The notes under the pieces were generated by a model. It did no database searches, was not told where the DNA came from, and saw only the letters and a list, made by a program, of their open reading frames with translations. A program made the translations under genes and the position numbers. Below, in pieces: positions 1 to 12,800 of a stretch of 64,000 nucleotides of DNA; position 1 is the first letter of the stretch, and every line of letters begins with the position of its first letter. The DNA is from Bermanella sp047621325 (GTDB lineage Bacteria; Pseudomonadota; Gammaproteobacteria; Pseudomonadales; Oceanobacteraceae). The stretch covers positions 62,001-126,000 of the forward strand of contig JBLHLT010000002.1 in the NCBI GenBank assembly GCA_047621325.1, read 5' to 3'.

Positions 1-555
1 GCAGCATTAGATGCCGGTGACTCACAAGCGGATGAATTTGAAGACAGCGTACAAATGATGACGCTGCACAGTGCAAAAGGCTTGGAATTCCCATTGGTAT
101 TTTTAGCCGGTGTCGAAGAGGGCTTATTCCCCCATAAAATGTCGGCAGATGACCCAAACCGTTTAGAAGAAGAGCGCCGATTATGTTACGTGGGCATTAC
201 CCGTGCCATGGAAAAACTGGTGATGACCTACGCCGAAAGCAGACGTCTACACGGCCAAGAAACCTTCAATTCACCATCGCGTTTTATTCGTGAAATTCCA
301 AAAGAATATTTACAAGAAGTGCGTTTAAAAAGCACCGTGAAAAAACCAGTGTCGAATTACTTCAGCACCCAAAGCGCCAAAGAAGCCACAGGCTTAAACA
401 TTGGTCAGCGTGTATGGCACGACAAATTTGGGGAAGGTGTCATCTTAGATATGGAAGGGCAAGGGCCACAAACGCGCCTACAAGTATCGTTTGATTTTGA
501 TGGCACCAAGTGGCTTGTTTCAGCGTATGCAAACTTAAAGCCTATGGATGAATAA
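1..555 (+). CDS. uvrD: DNA helicase II UvrD, C-terminal part (5' end outside the window)
   Basis: The reading frame is open from base 1 and ends at TAA 553-555, leaving about 184 C-terminal residues. It contains superfamily 1 helicase motif V (MMTLHSAKGLEFPLVFLAG) and motif VI (EEERRLCYVGITRAMEKL). After these comes the linker and a small Tudor-like C-terminal domain (GQRVWHDKFGEGVILDMEG) typical of UvrD/PcrA. UvrD is a 3'-5' helicase of nucleotide excision and mismatch repair and acts in the cytoplasm. The methionine at base 55 is internal and is not the start. Rep and PcrA are the alternatives; the Tudor-like tail favours UvrD. No operon partner is visible downstream, where a non-coding stretch of about 460 bp follows. 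Confidence 0.93.
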   Translation, partial: AALDAGDSQADEFEDSVQMMTLHSAKGLEFPLVFLAGVEEGLFPHKMSADDPNRLEEERRLCYVGITRAMEKLVMTYAESRRLHGQETFNSPSRFIREIPKEYLQEVRLKSTVKKPVSNYFSTQSAKEATGLNIGQRVWHDKFGEGVILDMEGQGPQTRLQVSFDFDGTKWLVSAYANLKPMDE

Positions 556-563
556 TTTTAAAT

Positions 564-592
564 TGTAGAAGTCGCGCCCCGCGCGCGATACC
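564..592. repeat. degenerate REP-like GC-rich half-element
   Basis: Just behind uvrD a GC-rich patch (GTCGCGCCCCGCGCGCGAT) stands out from the AT-rich surroundings. It resembles one arm of the hairpin at 869-970. I read it as a decayed REP-like sequence; one visible copy is not enough to prove a family. Confidence 0.35.
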
Positions 593-868
593 AAGTAACT
601 AATTAGAATCCCTACGAAACGATAGGCAGTGATTGCTCTTATATCCACATAAATGGTTTTAGAAAACAATCAGTAGTGCATGTCAAACAGGGAAGTGCAT
701 ATGAAGATAGAAAACATAAAAACCTTTGTTGGCTTGAGTTTATTGGTGGGTGGTATTTGTGTGCTTTAGAATTGGTAGTCATTTTTTCGAAAAAGACAAT
801 CAACTTTAATTCACTGATGGGTGGGCATGTAGGCGGATCAATTCGCCATGACAATGACTAATACATGC

Positions 869-970
869 GTGGGAGGGTGCTTGCGCGCGAAAAAATTACT
901 CGACCAAACTTATCGCGCGCAATACCCAAAGCATACGCATAGCGTAAGGGGCACACTGGCGCCCTCCCAC
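869..970. repeat. REP-like imperfect palindrome with nested stems
   Basis: The outer arms GTGGGAGGGTGC (869-880) and GCGCCCTCCCAC (959-970) are complementary at 11 of 12 positions. A second, perfect stem nests inside: TTGCGCGCGA (881-890) with TCGCGCGCAA (913-922). The outer arm followed by a GC-rich CTTGCGCGCGA resembles the REP elements of Pseudomonas and relatives. A RAYT transposase, the enzyme class linked to REP elements, lies in the same window at 27139-28134. No T-run follows, so a simple terminator for uvrD is less likely. The rest of 556-1018 holds no credible gene. Confidence 0.55.
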
Positions 971-1018
971 AAAAAAATGATTAAAAATATAACACTAAAA
1001 TAAAAAGGAGATTATTCA

Positions 1019-2107
1019 ATGAAATTAATTTTGATGGGTGTATTGGCAATCTTGCTAAGCGCCTGCGGTGAAAAATCCAACGAAGTAGCAACAAAAAGCG
1101 CAGAGCCTCAACAAACCTTTGAGTGGAAGCTGGTCACCAGCTGGCCTAAAAATTTCCCAGGGTTAGGCACCGGCCCAGAAAAATTCTCAAAAATGGTTGA
1201 AGAAATGTCAGCTGGGCGATTAAAAATTAAAGTTTACGGTGCAGGGCAACTAGTACCGGCACTTGAAGTGTTTGATGCGGTTTCTCGTGGCACCGCACAA
1301 ATGGGTCACAGTGGTGCGTATTACTGGAAAGGCAAAGCGCCTGCCGCACAGTTTTTTACATCCGTGCCGTTTGGTCTAACCGCACAAGAAATGCATGGCT
1401 GGATTCACTACGGCGGCGGTATGGAACTATGGCAAGAAGTCTACGCGCCATTTAATCTAATTCCACTGGCAGGTGGCAATACTGGCGTACAAATGGGCGG
1501 CTGGTTTAATAAAGAAATTAACAGCCTAAAAGATTTAGACGGCTTAAAAATGCGTATCCCCGGTTTAGGTGGTGAAGTATTGCAACGAGCAGGCGGCACA
1601 CCCGTAACCTTACCGGGTGCTGAATTATTTACTGCACTGCAAACCGGTGCCATTGATGCTACCGAATGGGTGGGGCCATACAATGACTTAGCCTTTGGTT
1701 TATACAAGGCTGCGAAATTTTATTATTACCCAGGCTGGCATGAGCCAGGTTCAATGATGGAATACACCGTCAACAAAGAAGCGTTTGATGTCCTACCTAA
1801 AGACCTACAAGCCATTGTGAAAGTAGCATCCCGTGCTGCTAATCAAGACATGTTAGATGAGTACACATCACGCAATAACCAAGCCCTACAAGACCTGATA
1901 AACAAACACGGTGTCGACGTACGTGCATACCCAGATGATGTATTACAAAAACTCAAAGGCTTATCGTATGAAGTGCTAGAAGAACTTGCGGCAAAAGACC
2001 CAATGAGTAAAAAAGTTTACGAGTCGTTTAAGGCTTATAGAGATAATGTGGTGGAATATCATAAGATTTCTGAGCAAGCGTATTTGAATGCGCGTAGTTC
2101 GGATTAA
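1019..2107 (+). CDS. dctP: TRAP transporter solute-binding lipoprotein, DctP/TakP-like
   Basis: This 362-residue protein is a periplasmic solute receptor of the DctP family, which captures organic acids for a TRAP membrane pair. The N-terminus is a lipoprotein signal with lipobox LLSAC (cysteine near residue 16), so it should be membrane-tethered; many DctP proteins are soluble. The family fold is evident from LVTSWPKNFPG, MRIPGLGGEVLQRAGGTPV and GAIDATEWVGPYND. The last is the ligand-binding region typical of the alpha-keto-acid (TakP) subgroup. The start ATG has a good ribosome site (AAGGAG, 1006-1011). The likely partners dctQ and dctM lie 30 kb away on the other strand; the accessory island in between explains the gap. 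The last 35 or so codons are repeated at 28258-28371. The substrate is inferred from family only. Confidence 0.88.
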   Translation: MKLILMGVLAILLSACGEKSNEVATKSAEPQQTFEWKLVTSWPKNFPGLGTGPEKFSKMVEEMSAGRLKIKVYGAGQLVPALEVFDAVSRGTAQMGHSGAYYWKGKAPAAQFFTSVPFGLTAQEMHGWIHYGGGMELWQEVYAPFNLIPLAGGNTGVQMGGWFNKEINSLKDLDGLKMRIPGLGGEVLQRAGGTPVTLPGAELFTALQTGAIDATEWVGPYNDLAFGLYKAAKFYYYPGWHEPGSMMEYTVNKEAFDVLPKDLQAIVKVASRAANQDMLDEYTSRNNQALQDLINKHGVDVRAYPDDVLQKLKGLSYEVLEELAAKDPMSKKVYESFKAYRDNVVEYHKISEQAYLNARSSD

Positions 2108-2201
2108 TTTAGGTAAGTCGAAATCTAGACTATAAAGATGAGCCTAGCTTCTTATATATTAAAATAGTTTTATTGAACGCTATTAACAAGGATGTAAATT
2201 G

Positions 2202-3779
2202 ATGTACCCGATAAGAAAAATATGGTTTGTTTTTTTATTATTATTAAGTTTTAAAGTTGTTGCAGACAGACCTGTCAATAGTCTTATTCTGGAGAATAAG
2301 GCAGCTTTTATTCCTTCTCAGTGTTATGTGAAAACTGAGGTGAGTGGGAAGATTTTTAATACATGCTATACATGTCACACCAATAGCAAGGCCCCTAATT
2401 TCATGAATGATGGGGATACACAATTGGAGTACGGTTTTAATAATTATGCGAAACGTAATCGTTGGGAGAATCTATTTAAAGATCGTACAACTGAAATAAC
2501 GGATATCACGGACAAATCAATTAAAGAATATGTTCGTAAGTCAAATTATGTGACAGGAGGCGATATATTATTAGCAGGCGATTTAAGAAATTTACCTGTT
2601 GAATGGGATGCTAATAAAAATGGTAAATGGGATGGCTATGTTCCAGATAGCTATTTTAATTTTGATGAGCATGGCTTTGATAGGGCGCCTTCGGGTCAAT
2701 ATACAGGTTGGCGATCCTTTGTTTATGTACCTTTTCCAGGGGTATTTATACCAGCTGCAGGTTCTGTTGACGATGTTTTAATACGTTTACCGCATGTCTT
2801 TCAACTCAGCGCAGCCGGTGAGTTTCATATTGATACCTATAAGCTAAATTTATCTATTGTAGAGTCTTTAATGAAGCAGAAAGATGTACTAGTTCCTGAA
2901 TTTGATGAGCGAAATTGGGGAATAGATCTAGATTTAAACGGTAAGCTTAATGTTGCTAATAGAATTAAATTTACAGCAAATGCGGTTGATGGTAGTGGCA
3001 TGGCATACGTTGGTATGGCTGGCGATCAGCATAAAAATGGGAAGCTTAAGTTAGCTGCTGGCTTATACCCTGTAGGCACTGAGTTTTTGCATTCTGTAAG
3101 ATACTTGGATATCGAAGATGGTGTCGTTAAAATGGCACCCAGAATGAAAGAGCTTCGTTATGCAAAAAAAATAGGCTGGGCATCAGTAACATTTCAAGAG
3201 CAATTTGCTTTAGCAGAAGCGCAAGAGAGAGAGCTATTTCCAGAGCAAGTGCCGGTAGTGTCCGGTAATCATGAGAAAGGCGTGATGAATGGCTTAGGTT
3301 GGCGCTTTCAAGGTTTTATAGAGTCCGCTTCAGGTGAGTTGAGGCCACAGAATTATGAAGAGCATGTTTTTTGTGTAGGCTGTCACTCCGCAATAGGTGC
3401 ATTACACGATTCAACGTTTTCATTTGCCAGAAAAAATAACATTTATCAACAAGGTTGGGGTAGCTGGGATAATATCCCGATTAAATTAATTTTTAATGAG
3501 CTTAGTGTAAAAAATAAATTCCTAGACTATCTTCAGGGGGCCGGATCAATAACCGACTTCACTGAAAAATTATTAGGTGAGTCTTATGACTTAAGTTTGT
3601 TAATACCGGGCGATGAAGATGTTTGGCAATTGAATAAAGCTTATAAAGTGATTGTTAATGAACAAAGCTTTGTAAAAGGTAGAGATGCAACATTATTACC
3701 GATGAATAATGTTGTGCACAGGGTAATTAGAGATGATCATAAAACAGGCATTACTAGTGTGAAAGTCAGTACTTTTTAA
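2202..3779 (+). CDS. exported diheme cytochrome c-like protein
   Basis: The protein has about 525 residues and starts at ATG 2202, with an AAGGA ribosome site at 2188-2192; the preceding TTG at 2199 is too close to be preferred. It begins with a Sec signal peptide (IWFVFLLLLSFKVVADR). Two c-type heme motifs are visible: CYTCH near residue 54 and CVGCH near residue 391. It is therefore probably a periplasmic or surface electron carrier or redox enzyme. The region between the hemes is not one I recognise. The gene is AT-rich and is the first gene of the accessory island, directly behind dctP. It ends in a perfect terminator, so it is transcribed separately from the giant gene. Whether it takes part in the toxin system is unknown. 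Confidence 0.75.
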   Translation: MYPIRKIWFVFLLLLSFKVVADRPVNSLILENKAAFIPSQCYVKTEVSGKIFNTCYTCHTNSKAPNFMNDGDTQLEYGFNNYAKRNRWENLFKDRTTEITDITDKSIKEYVRKSNYVTGGDILLAGDLRNLPVEWDANKNGKWDGYVPDSYFNFDEHGFDRAPSGQYTGWRSFVYVPFPGVFIPAAGSVDDVLIRLPHVFQLSAAGEFHIDTYKLNLSIVESLMKQKDVLVPEFDERNWGIDLDLNGKLNVANRIKFTANAVDGSGMAYVGMAGDQHKNGKLKLAAGLYPVGTEFLHSVRYLDIEDGVVKMAPRMKELRYAKKIGWASVTFQEQFALAEAQERELFPEQVPVVSGNHEKGVMNGLGWRFQGFIESASGELRPQNYEEHVFCVGCHSAIGALHDSTFSFARKNNIYQQGWGSWDNIPIKLIFNELSVKNKFLDYLQGAGSITDFTEKLLGESYDLSLLIPGDEDVWQLNKAYKVIVNEQSFVKGRDATLLPMNNVVHRVIRDDHKTGITSVKVSTF

Positions 3780-3817
3780 AAAGTACAATGACAATAGTAT
3801 TAAGAATAGAGAATTTT

Positions 3818-3845
3818 AAAGGTAAACAATTGTTTACCTTTTTTT
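3818..3845 (+). terminator. rho-independent terminator behind the cytochrome-like gene
   Basis: The perfect palindrome AAAGGTAAACAATTGTTTAC continues to CCTTT and then a run of T (3839-3845). It separates the cytochrome-like gene from the giant gene. On the other strand the A-rich flank would also give a U-tract, so it may work both ways. Confidence 0.8.
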
Positions 3846-3897
3846 ATATCTGTAAACTCGCGCCTCCTAAATTTTCTGAATTGCCATGGAGGCCCGC

Positions 3898-6800
3898 GTG
3901 AAACATATAGTACTATTTCTAATTACTGCGGTTGTATTTTTTTCCACATGGGCGTATGCCGATTCAGAAAAAATCGAAAAAGGCATTGATTGGCTTAAAA
4001 GTCAGCAGTCCGTAGATGGTTCTTATTATTCAATCGGTGGCATTGCCGATGCTTTACAGGTTACAGCAGAAACAGTTTCCACATTAGATAAAAGTGTAAA
4101 CGCTAGCTTTGACAAGGCTGCCGCAACGGCATTCGTTGTTCAGCAGCGGCAGAGTCATACAGAGGCCCTGTATTGGAAGGTTTTACTAAAATCATTATCT
4201 AATCAAGATGCCAATTTAGAACTCAGGTCTATTTTACTTAATCAACATAGTGATGGAGGCTTTGGATCATACGAGGGCTATGATAGTAATCCATTAGACA
4301 CCGCCTTTGCTCTTAAAGCTATTTCGATAGTCGATGCCTCAAATTCGGCCGTAATTTCTAAATCAATCAGTTATTTATTGCAGCAACAACAAGCCAATGG
4401 TGCATTCAAGCTAAATAATTCTAATAATAATTCAGTATATGTAACCTCTTTAGTTCTTAGTGCTTTAAATAAACTTAAATTTCATTTCTCTATCTCTTCC
4501 GAAATTGAAAAATCCACAAAGTATTTAGCATTGGAGCTAAACTCAGACAACTCGCAACTGGAGTCATGGCAACAAGCATTAGCCATCATTGCTATTAGGC
4601 AAACAACCGTTGATGCGACGGGTTATAAAACCGCATCAGATGTATTATTTGATAAGCAGCTTAGTAATGGCTCTTGGCAGGATGATGCATACACAACAGC
4701 CTTAATTTTAAAATCATCACAATCTGTAGCCGCTATAGATCCTCCTGATAGTGTGACTCAAGCATCTGTTTCGGGACGAGTGTTGGATCGTAAGAGTTTA
4801 ACGGCATTAACATCAGCTAAGGTAATACTTCAGTCCAGCACCGACAGCTCAAAACGTTTTGAAGTAAATACTGACGGGCAAGGTTTTTTTAAAGTTCTTT
4901 CGATAGTAGAGGGCGACTATTCATTAGAAATTAATGCGATTGGCTACTTATCAATTTCAAGCCAAATTAAATTAAAGGCTAAGACTAATATTGCCCTAGG
5001 TAATGTCACTTTAGAACAAATTCCCGATAAAGGGATTATTAAAGGGACTGTATACTCAGCAGAGGACGGTATGCCGCTTTCTGGAGTAACTGTTTCAAGT
5101 TCAAGTAGCACTGTTGTAACAAACTCTTTGGGATTTTATCAGCTGAGTAGTGCTCCAGGGTCTATTAATATAAGTTTTGGCCTGAATGGTTATAGAACAA
5201 TTTATTCAGCTGTAAATATTCAGGCCGGTACAGCCAATACTTTCTCACCAGCTTTATACCTTAATAATACACAAAATAAGACTAATTTGAGCGGGAGGGT
5301 GCTAGATTTTGACACTCTCCAGCTATTACCTGGTGTTAGAGTAATCTTTAATGGAAAAGAGGCTGGTATAACTGGTGTAAATGGCGAATTTAACTTGCTG
5401 AATATTACCTCTGGCTCGGCGCAGGTTGAATTGGTGCTAGAAGAATACGAAGGAGTCTCATATGAAATTAGTTTGGTAGAAAATGCGACTAATAACATTG
5501 GTGATATTGTTATTCGTAAAAATAAAACAAACACTTTAACAACAGTAATTGGGCGAGTAATTACAGATACAGATAGTAATCCGATTACTGGTGCTGTAAT
5601 AAAAATTCCTGAGCTTGGCTTAAATGCTACATCAGATAGCAATGGTCGATATAAAATTGAAGGAATAGCCAAGCGTTCGTTTTTTGTAGAAATTAGTGCA
5701 AATGGTTTCAAAAGTACAAAAAATGCTTTGAATTTGGATATTGGAAGTGTCACTACAATAAATGCGGCTTTAGGCGAAATTTCTGATGATGAGCCGCCAG
5801 AAGATGAAAGCACAGCATCGGTTTCAGGCAGAGTTATTGATGGTCAGAAATTAACAAATTTAAGAGGAACTCAGGTAAAGCTGGTCTCTCATGTTGATCA
5901 ATCAGTTGAGTATCAAGTAAGCACCAATGAACATGGCACATTTCAAATTTATGACATATTAGAAGGTGAATACAAAATAGTATTTAACTCGATAGGTTTC
6001 TTAGAGGCATCAGCCAATGTAGAACTCAAAGCGGGTATAAATTACGCACTCGGAAAAATTAAACTAGAGGCTGAAACTGATAAAGGTTGGTTCCAAGGGA
6101 CGGTAACGTCTGCAGTAGATGGAACTGCTTTAGAAGGTGCGTTAATTAGCCTATCTGGAGTATCAGCTGCAACTACAAGAACTGACGAAAATGGTAGATA
6201 TCAGCTTACCACCACTCCTGGAGATATTTCGATCAATATAAGCTTGGATAGATATCAGACAGTAACGGCAGCAGCAACAATAGAAGCGGGTACGAGGGTT
6301 ACATTTTCACCATCACTATACATAGATAATGAAAATTCATCCAAGAAAACTAATTTAAAGGCAAGGGTTTTAGATTTTGACACGATGCGCGCGGTAGCGG
6401 GTGTTGAAGTTAAATTAAATGATGTTGTGGTAGCAACTACGAATGAGGAAGGGGTATTTGAAGCGTTAGACGTTACCGCGGGTGACGTCATAATTGAACT
6501 GTCAACAAGCGAATATTTTACTAGTACTTATAAAGCAACATTGGTTGACAAGATAAATAACAATTTTGGTGATATTACTATACGAAAAGAGCCTCCCAAT
6601 TCACTAACAACCGTCACAGGTCAAATACTGGATGAAATTGACGGTTTGCCAATAGATGGTGCTGAGATTCGCATACCAGAATTAAACTTGATAGCAACTT
6701 CAGATAATGAAGGGCGATATAAAATTGAAGGAATCACAAAACCCAAATTTTTAGTTGAAATAAGTGCTGTTGGATATTTTGGAGCCAGTAGCAGCGTAGA

Positions 6801-9800
6801 CATTACTTTGGGGTCGACACTCGTAGCAAATGCAGAATTGTATCGAGCATCGGCTAGTGGTATAGAAATAAATGAGATGCGTGCCTCAACGGGTGAAGAG
6901 TATGAAGCTTATAGTGAGGTTGAGTTAGACGTAGGGTTTTTAAATACCTCGGATAACGCTATTCAAGTGCGTCTTTATTTAAAAGTAGTCAATAGTAATG
7001 GTGACTTAGTTGAGCAATACCCAACAAGAACTATTCCAATGGGCGGCTCAATATCAGATGCTTTTGAAATATTAGAACCCGGAGTACAAACAGAGAAAGA
7101 AGTTGAGTGGCACATTACTGATCATGAAGCAGGCATATATAATTTAATTGTGCAAGCGTATGGTCAGACGGGAGAGTTATTAGTTGAGCGTGGTGAATTA
7201 ATAAAAGTATTGGCGACAAAACGTATCAGCGGTCATGCAGAATTTTCACCACCTATTGCGCAGTTGGCTGATATGACACCAATAAATATAGGGGCGACTA
7301 TTGTTAATCGTGGCAATACAAATATTCCCAATCAGCAGTTGACTGCGACAGTTACTTTAAAAAATAAAGGTTATGGGGCACAAAAGCGAGACGTAAGCAT
7401 ATCGTCGTATTTGTCAAATGATGATGTTAAGGGTGTTTATGCATCAACCGTCGATAATAAAGGTAATTATTTTTATTTAAATAATAGTGGCAACGAGCTT
7501 AAAAAACGTTCTGTTGATGGTTTAATTTCAACATTAATAAGCGGAATACCATCAGGTAGAGATATGGTTTCAGATGAAAATGGTGGGTTAAGTATACTGA
7601 CATCCGATAATATCATTCATCTAAATAGCCAAGGTGAACAAAAAATATTTTCATTAGATATTTATACCCCTATTAAGTTTGCATATAAAGGTGATGGCAA
7701 GTATTTAATATGGAGTACTACGGGTCTTTATGAATTTGAAGGTGGCCAATCAAGCAAATTGTTAATACCGAGAGGTTTGAATCAAGCTAAATCAATAGTA
7801 AGCACTAATTCCGAAGAGCTGCTAATTTTAGATGAAAGCGGAATTGTGTATTTATTCTCAGAAGGGAAGTTAACTACTTATAATAATTACGATAAAAGAT
7901 ACAGTAAGTTAATTTTAGTTGATGGCCACAGATTAATAGCGGTTGAGAGTCAAAAAAAATCTATCTACGAGCTATTACCAAATGGTGAGGCAAGATTAAT
8001 TGTAGATGGTTTGAATGTAATCTCAGATATTCATGAGTATATGGGCGGTGTACTGATATCAGATGTTGGAGCTAATAAAATTTGGCAACTTTCTTTGGAT
8101 GGTAATTTAAAGCTACTTGCCTCTGCAACTTATACCGGCATTAGTCACTTTGCTGAGCAAAAAGGAATACTTTATGGAATCCGAAATGCTAGAGAGCTAG
8201 TCAAAATTAATCAAGATAAAACAGTTGAGTATATTTCTACTTTACCATCCGGAATGCGATCTTTTGTGGCTAGCAGTGATGGAGGCTTTATTAGTAGTCA
8301 TTTCAATACAATTTATCGTGTCCAAATTGATGGAAGTTATGAAGAAGTATCAAAATCCAACTCAATAATTTCATTAGCTAAAGAATCTAAGAGCGGTATT
8401 ATTTATTTCAATACAAAAAATAGCCTGCCTATTAATAAGCTGAATTCAACAGTAGAAGCACCTTTAATTAATGAGCAATTCTATCGACCAACTGCCTTTT
8501 CTAAAGTGCCTAATAGTGATTCGGTATTAGTACTCTCTGGTAATGGTGATGTTTTTAGAGTAACAGCAGATTTACATTACCAAAATATTGGTCGAATTCC
8601 ATTTGTTAGCTATGAATCACTATATGCATTAAACCAAAGTGAATTTATAGCAGGTGATTATAGTGGCCAGCGTTTGGTTAAATTTAATTCCGATGGATCA
8701 AATGAGACGCTGGCAGATCTGGATTTTAGGCCTAAACATATAGCATCGGATTCTAATGGTAATTTGTATATATCGGAATATTCGGGAAATAGGGTTTATA
8801 AATGGAATAAGAAGTCAGGTTTATCATTATATAAAACGTTATCAGGGACTATTTACTATGGGTTTACAGTAAATCCTGATGGTGAAATTTTCTATGCCAG
8901 AAGTAATCGTTATATATATAAGCATACTGATAAAGATGAATCTTTAGGTCGGCCAATAGCTGATCTTAATAAATTAAGTTGGTCAGAAAAAGGTTTGCTT
9001 GCTACAGGTAGAGGAGAAATAAAGCTTTTAGAGGTTGATGGATCTTTTACAACTTTAGTTAATTCTGGTGCGATTGAAAATGAGTCAACCATCTTTGCTT
9101 CATATTTGGCAGATAAAAATATAATCGCATTTACAGGCGCTTCAGATGTGATTCTATATGATACCAATGCTAAAGAAAAAATGGTAGCTAGTATGATGGA
9201 TAATACTATTCGTGATTTTCATGTTAGAGATGAAGGTACTTATGTTTTGGATAGTAGTGGTCGAATTGGATTGTTTGAAGAATACGGAAAGTTCGCCAGG
9301 CTGTTATATAGTAATTCAGCTTACAATAAAATTGATGTTTTGGATTCAAATTTAATTTTAGCCCATCACTCAAATGGAGTGGATAAAATTAACGTATTAA
9401 GCGGAGAAAAAACACAATTACTAACCAGTATTGATTCAAGAGGTGGGTCTGTTGTTAGGACAAATGACACACTTGAAGTGTTCGACATTAATTCAGGGTT
9501 ATATGCTTCGGTATCTATATATGACGGAGAGCTAATTGAGAGTTATTACGATGTAAAATCGCCATCTCTAATTGCTGCAGATAATCAAGGGAATATTTAT
9601 GCTTATCAAAATACAGACAATATTTATCGTTTAATCGATAATAAATTTGAATATGTAAATAAATTAGCATCACCTAATTCATTTAAATATTTGAATGGTG
9701 AATTTGTAGTTGTTAAAGATTCTGTTATATATAAAAGTAAAGATCTTGGATTATTTACTAAGGTCGCTGATCTTAGAGCTAATGAGCAAAAATTTAAAGA

Positions 9801-12800
9801 CATAGCGACTGTTTCTGAGTTTGGTTTTGAAGCTATCACTAGTAATGATGTAGTTATTAGTGATGGCACAATACCAAAATACTATGGATTTAGTCTTGGT
9901 GATGTCACAGATATTGATGTAGCAAATACAGGGGAAGTTTTATTTTCCACTAAAAAAAGATTAGTCGGATTTAGCCTTGATAATAAAATAAAATCTTATC
10001 CATATGCTTTTTCCGATGTAAAAGCTCTAGAAATTATGATGGATGGATCGATTGCGCTATTAGATAATAAAATTTTATATAGTTTAAATTTAGATAAAGG
10101 GACGTTTGAATACACAGATACGAGCTTGATTCAGAGTGGCTCTGTTTATTATGATGAGCTTTATCAATCGGGTAAAGGATTGATTCTTCAGTCTTATAAT
10201 TCGATTGACTATCTTAGTATTGATGTCATTCCAGATTCAATTGATGAAGGTGAGGTAGTTTATAGGGCTTCTTTACAATATCCAGGAACATTAAAAGGTT
10301 CACCAGCCTTGAAAATCAAATTTGATGACTGGATGCCAACACAAAGCGGTGATTATGAAATTAATATTTCTAGTGATGATCCAACTATCGGAGGGAAATT
10401 AATAAATAAAATACACGTCGGACCTCTAGCAAAAGCAATAGTTAGCACCTCTCAAGTTGAAATAATGCCTGGTAATCAAACATTATTGGGGCGTTTAAAT
10501 ATTCTGGGTGCGGATACCTCTTCAATTACAACCATTAATGAAAAAGCTACGTCACTAGCGGCCTCATCGTACACTTATGGTAGGGCTATTGCGGCCGATA
10601 GTTTCGGTAATATTTATGCTGGTGATAGCTCTCGAATAAAGATAATTTCGCCAAAAGGTGATGTGAGCGATTTTGTGACTGGATCACTGGGCATCAAAAA
10701 TGGAATGGCTGTAGATGACCAAAATAATATTTATGCAGGCACTGCAAACGGCATATTAAAAGTGACACATAATAAAGAGATTAGTTTCAATAAATCAATA
10801 GGTGCGGTGAATGCAGTCACCATATCTAAAAATAATATGATGTATGCAGCTACAAATTTTGGAGTATATAAACTAGAGGATAGAGAGACTCCAGTATTGA
10901 TGGCGACAACTGGCCTTAAGAGACCTCAAGCAATAGCGGTAGATGCTTACGATAATGTATATGTTTTAAATAATGATCATCGTATATCAAGGATACACCA
11001 AGATGGGTCGGTTTCAGACTATTATACTGAAGCTACTTTTGAATACGAGGGTGTTAATTTAGTTGCCGATTGTTCACGAAATCTAATATTTGCACCTATG
11101 ACAGACCGAGTTGCCAAGCCTAGATATAGCGAAGAAGATTCAATCGTTCAGTTAATGGCAGACACACGGGAGTCTCGGTTGGTTTTAAAGGGTGACTTGT
11201 ACGATCGGGCTCTGAACGATATTGATGTGCTGTATTATGATCGTTTTGGTGACCGTTTTTTAATATGGACAGATCAGAGCGCAGGTAAAATATTCTCATT
11301 CCCTGTAATCTGTGGTGGCATAAATGTCGAACTACACGTCACTACACGGACAGATGTGGATGTGGTATTTGAAGATTTATTGCCTGATGAGATCGTAGAA
11401 TTGAATGGTAAGCAAGAGTTGAAGTGGACATTGAAAAATGTCGATGTGAACGGAGTAGAAATTCCAATTCAATTTGCATTGAATAACATGAAAGAAGGTG
11501 AAACACGCCCAGTATTTGAATCTGGATTCTTACGCTTTAAAAACAGTTTTGATGCGGATAATCCAATAGACTTGCCACTAAAAATTCCAACTATTCACTC
11601 CATTACTAGAGTAGTGCTTACTGGTAATACAGATAAGGCAACATATCTTGCAAATAGTGATGTCAATATATCATTGGATTTTATTAACCAAAGTGCAGGT
11701 TCGCTTTCTGGTGAAATACACTATGGTATTTATGACAAACAAGGTAACACAGTATATGAATACCCCTCTGTTATCGTTACCGATCAAGTTCCACAAGACA
11801 ATAAACTAATTGAAAGCAGTTGGAATACAGCGAATACGATTGCGGGGGGTTATCTATTAAAAGCACACTTCAACAACTCGCAAGGTGAGCTGGTTGAAGC
11901 CATTGAATATCCGTTTGCCATTGTTAATAGCCAGCAAGCCGGCTCACTTGGGTATAGTAGTCAAATCAGTACAGATAAACTGCTTTATAACAAAGGTGAA
12001 ACCGCGGTGGTAAGTACTCGTATTATTAATACTAGTGTTAACACCATTGCTGAAAAATTAATTGCTGAAATTCGGTTGCAAGATGTAAGCGGCAATATCA
12101 TTGCCAGTGTACAGCAGTCTGTACAAGCGCTTTATCCAAACGGCATTCATGCGAAAGAAACACCCGTTGTTTTGAGTTCAGTTGCTGCTGGTAATTATCA
12201 GGCAAAATTAATTGTTATCGATAGTACTACCGGATTGGTTCAAGACACAAAAACCTACGAGTTCGTAGTTGATCAGGGCGGTGTAGCAGGTAGTGGTCTT
12301 AGCTCTACTGTGAGGGTCTTACCGGAAAAAGTAACCAAGGGCCATGTCTTTAGTTGTCAATATACTGTGAATAATATTGGTACGGCCGCCACGGGCGCGA
12401 CAAATATTAGAAGCTTTGTAGTGTATGCAGCCAATGACAATATGTTTGCAATACATGAGCAAAGTATAAATTTAGCGGCAGGTTCTTCAGAAAATTTATT
12501 GTTCGAATACACTACCCAAAATTTAGAGTTAGGCGGTTATGCATGTGTTTTACAAGCTAGCTTACAAGGGCAATGGACAACCCTAAGTTCGAATGGTGTG
12601 TTAGTACGGGAAGATCCTGTATTAAGCTTGTTGGATGCAAACGTGCAAGCCGCCAATGATGAAGTGTACTTTGGTGAGTCTGCTAGCTGTATAGATACCG
12701 TTAATTATATAGCCGATAGCGGTAATGTAGACGTTAACCTGATTCAAAATTTAGTGCGTATTGATACGGCTATGATTCAAGATTCAGCAACATCAGCGGT

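Noticed and set aside
676..861. Small ORFs on both strands behind uvrD
   Set aside because: They overlap each other, lack a ribosome site and sit in a region with REP-like sequences; no protein features are seen.
3886..3900. ATG 3886 as start of the giant gene
   Set aside because: The GGAGG ribosome site overlaps it and is ideally placed for GTG 3898, which also begins a clean signal peptide.
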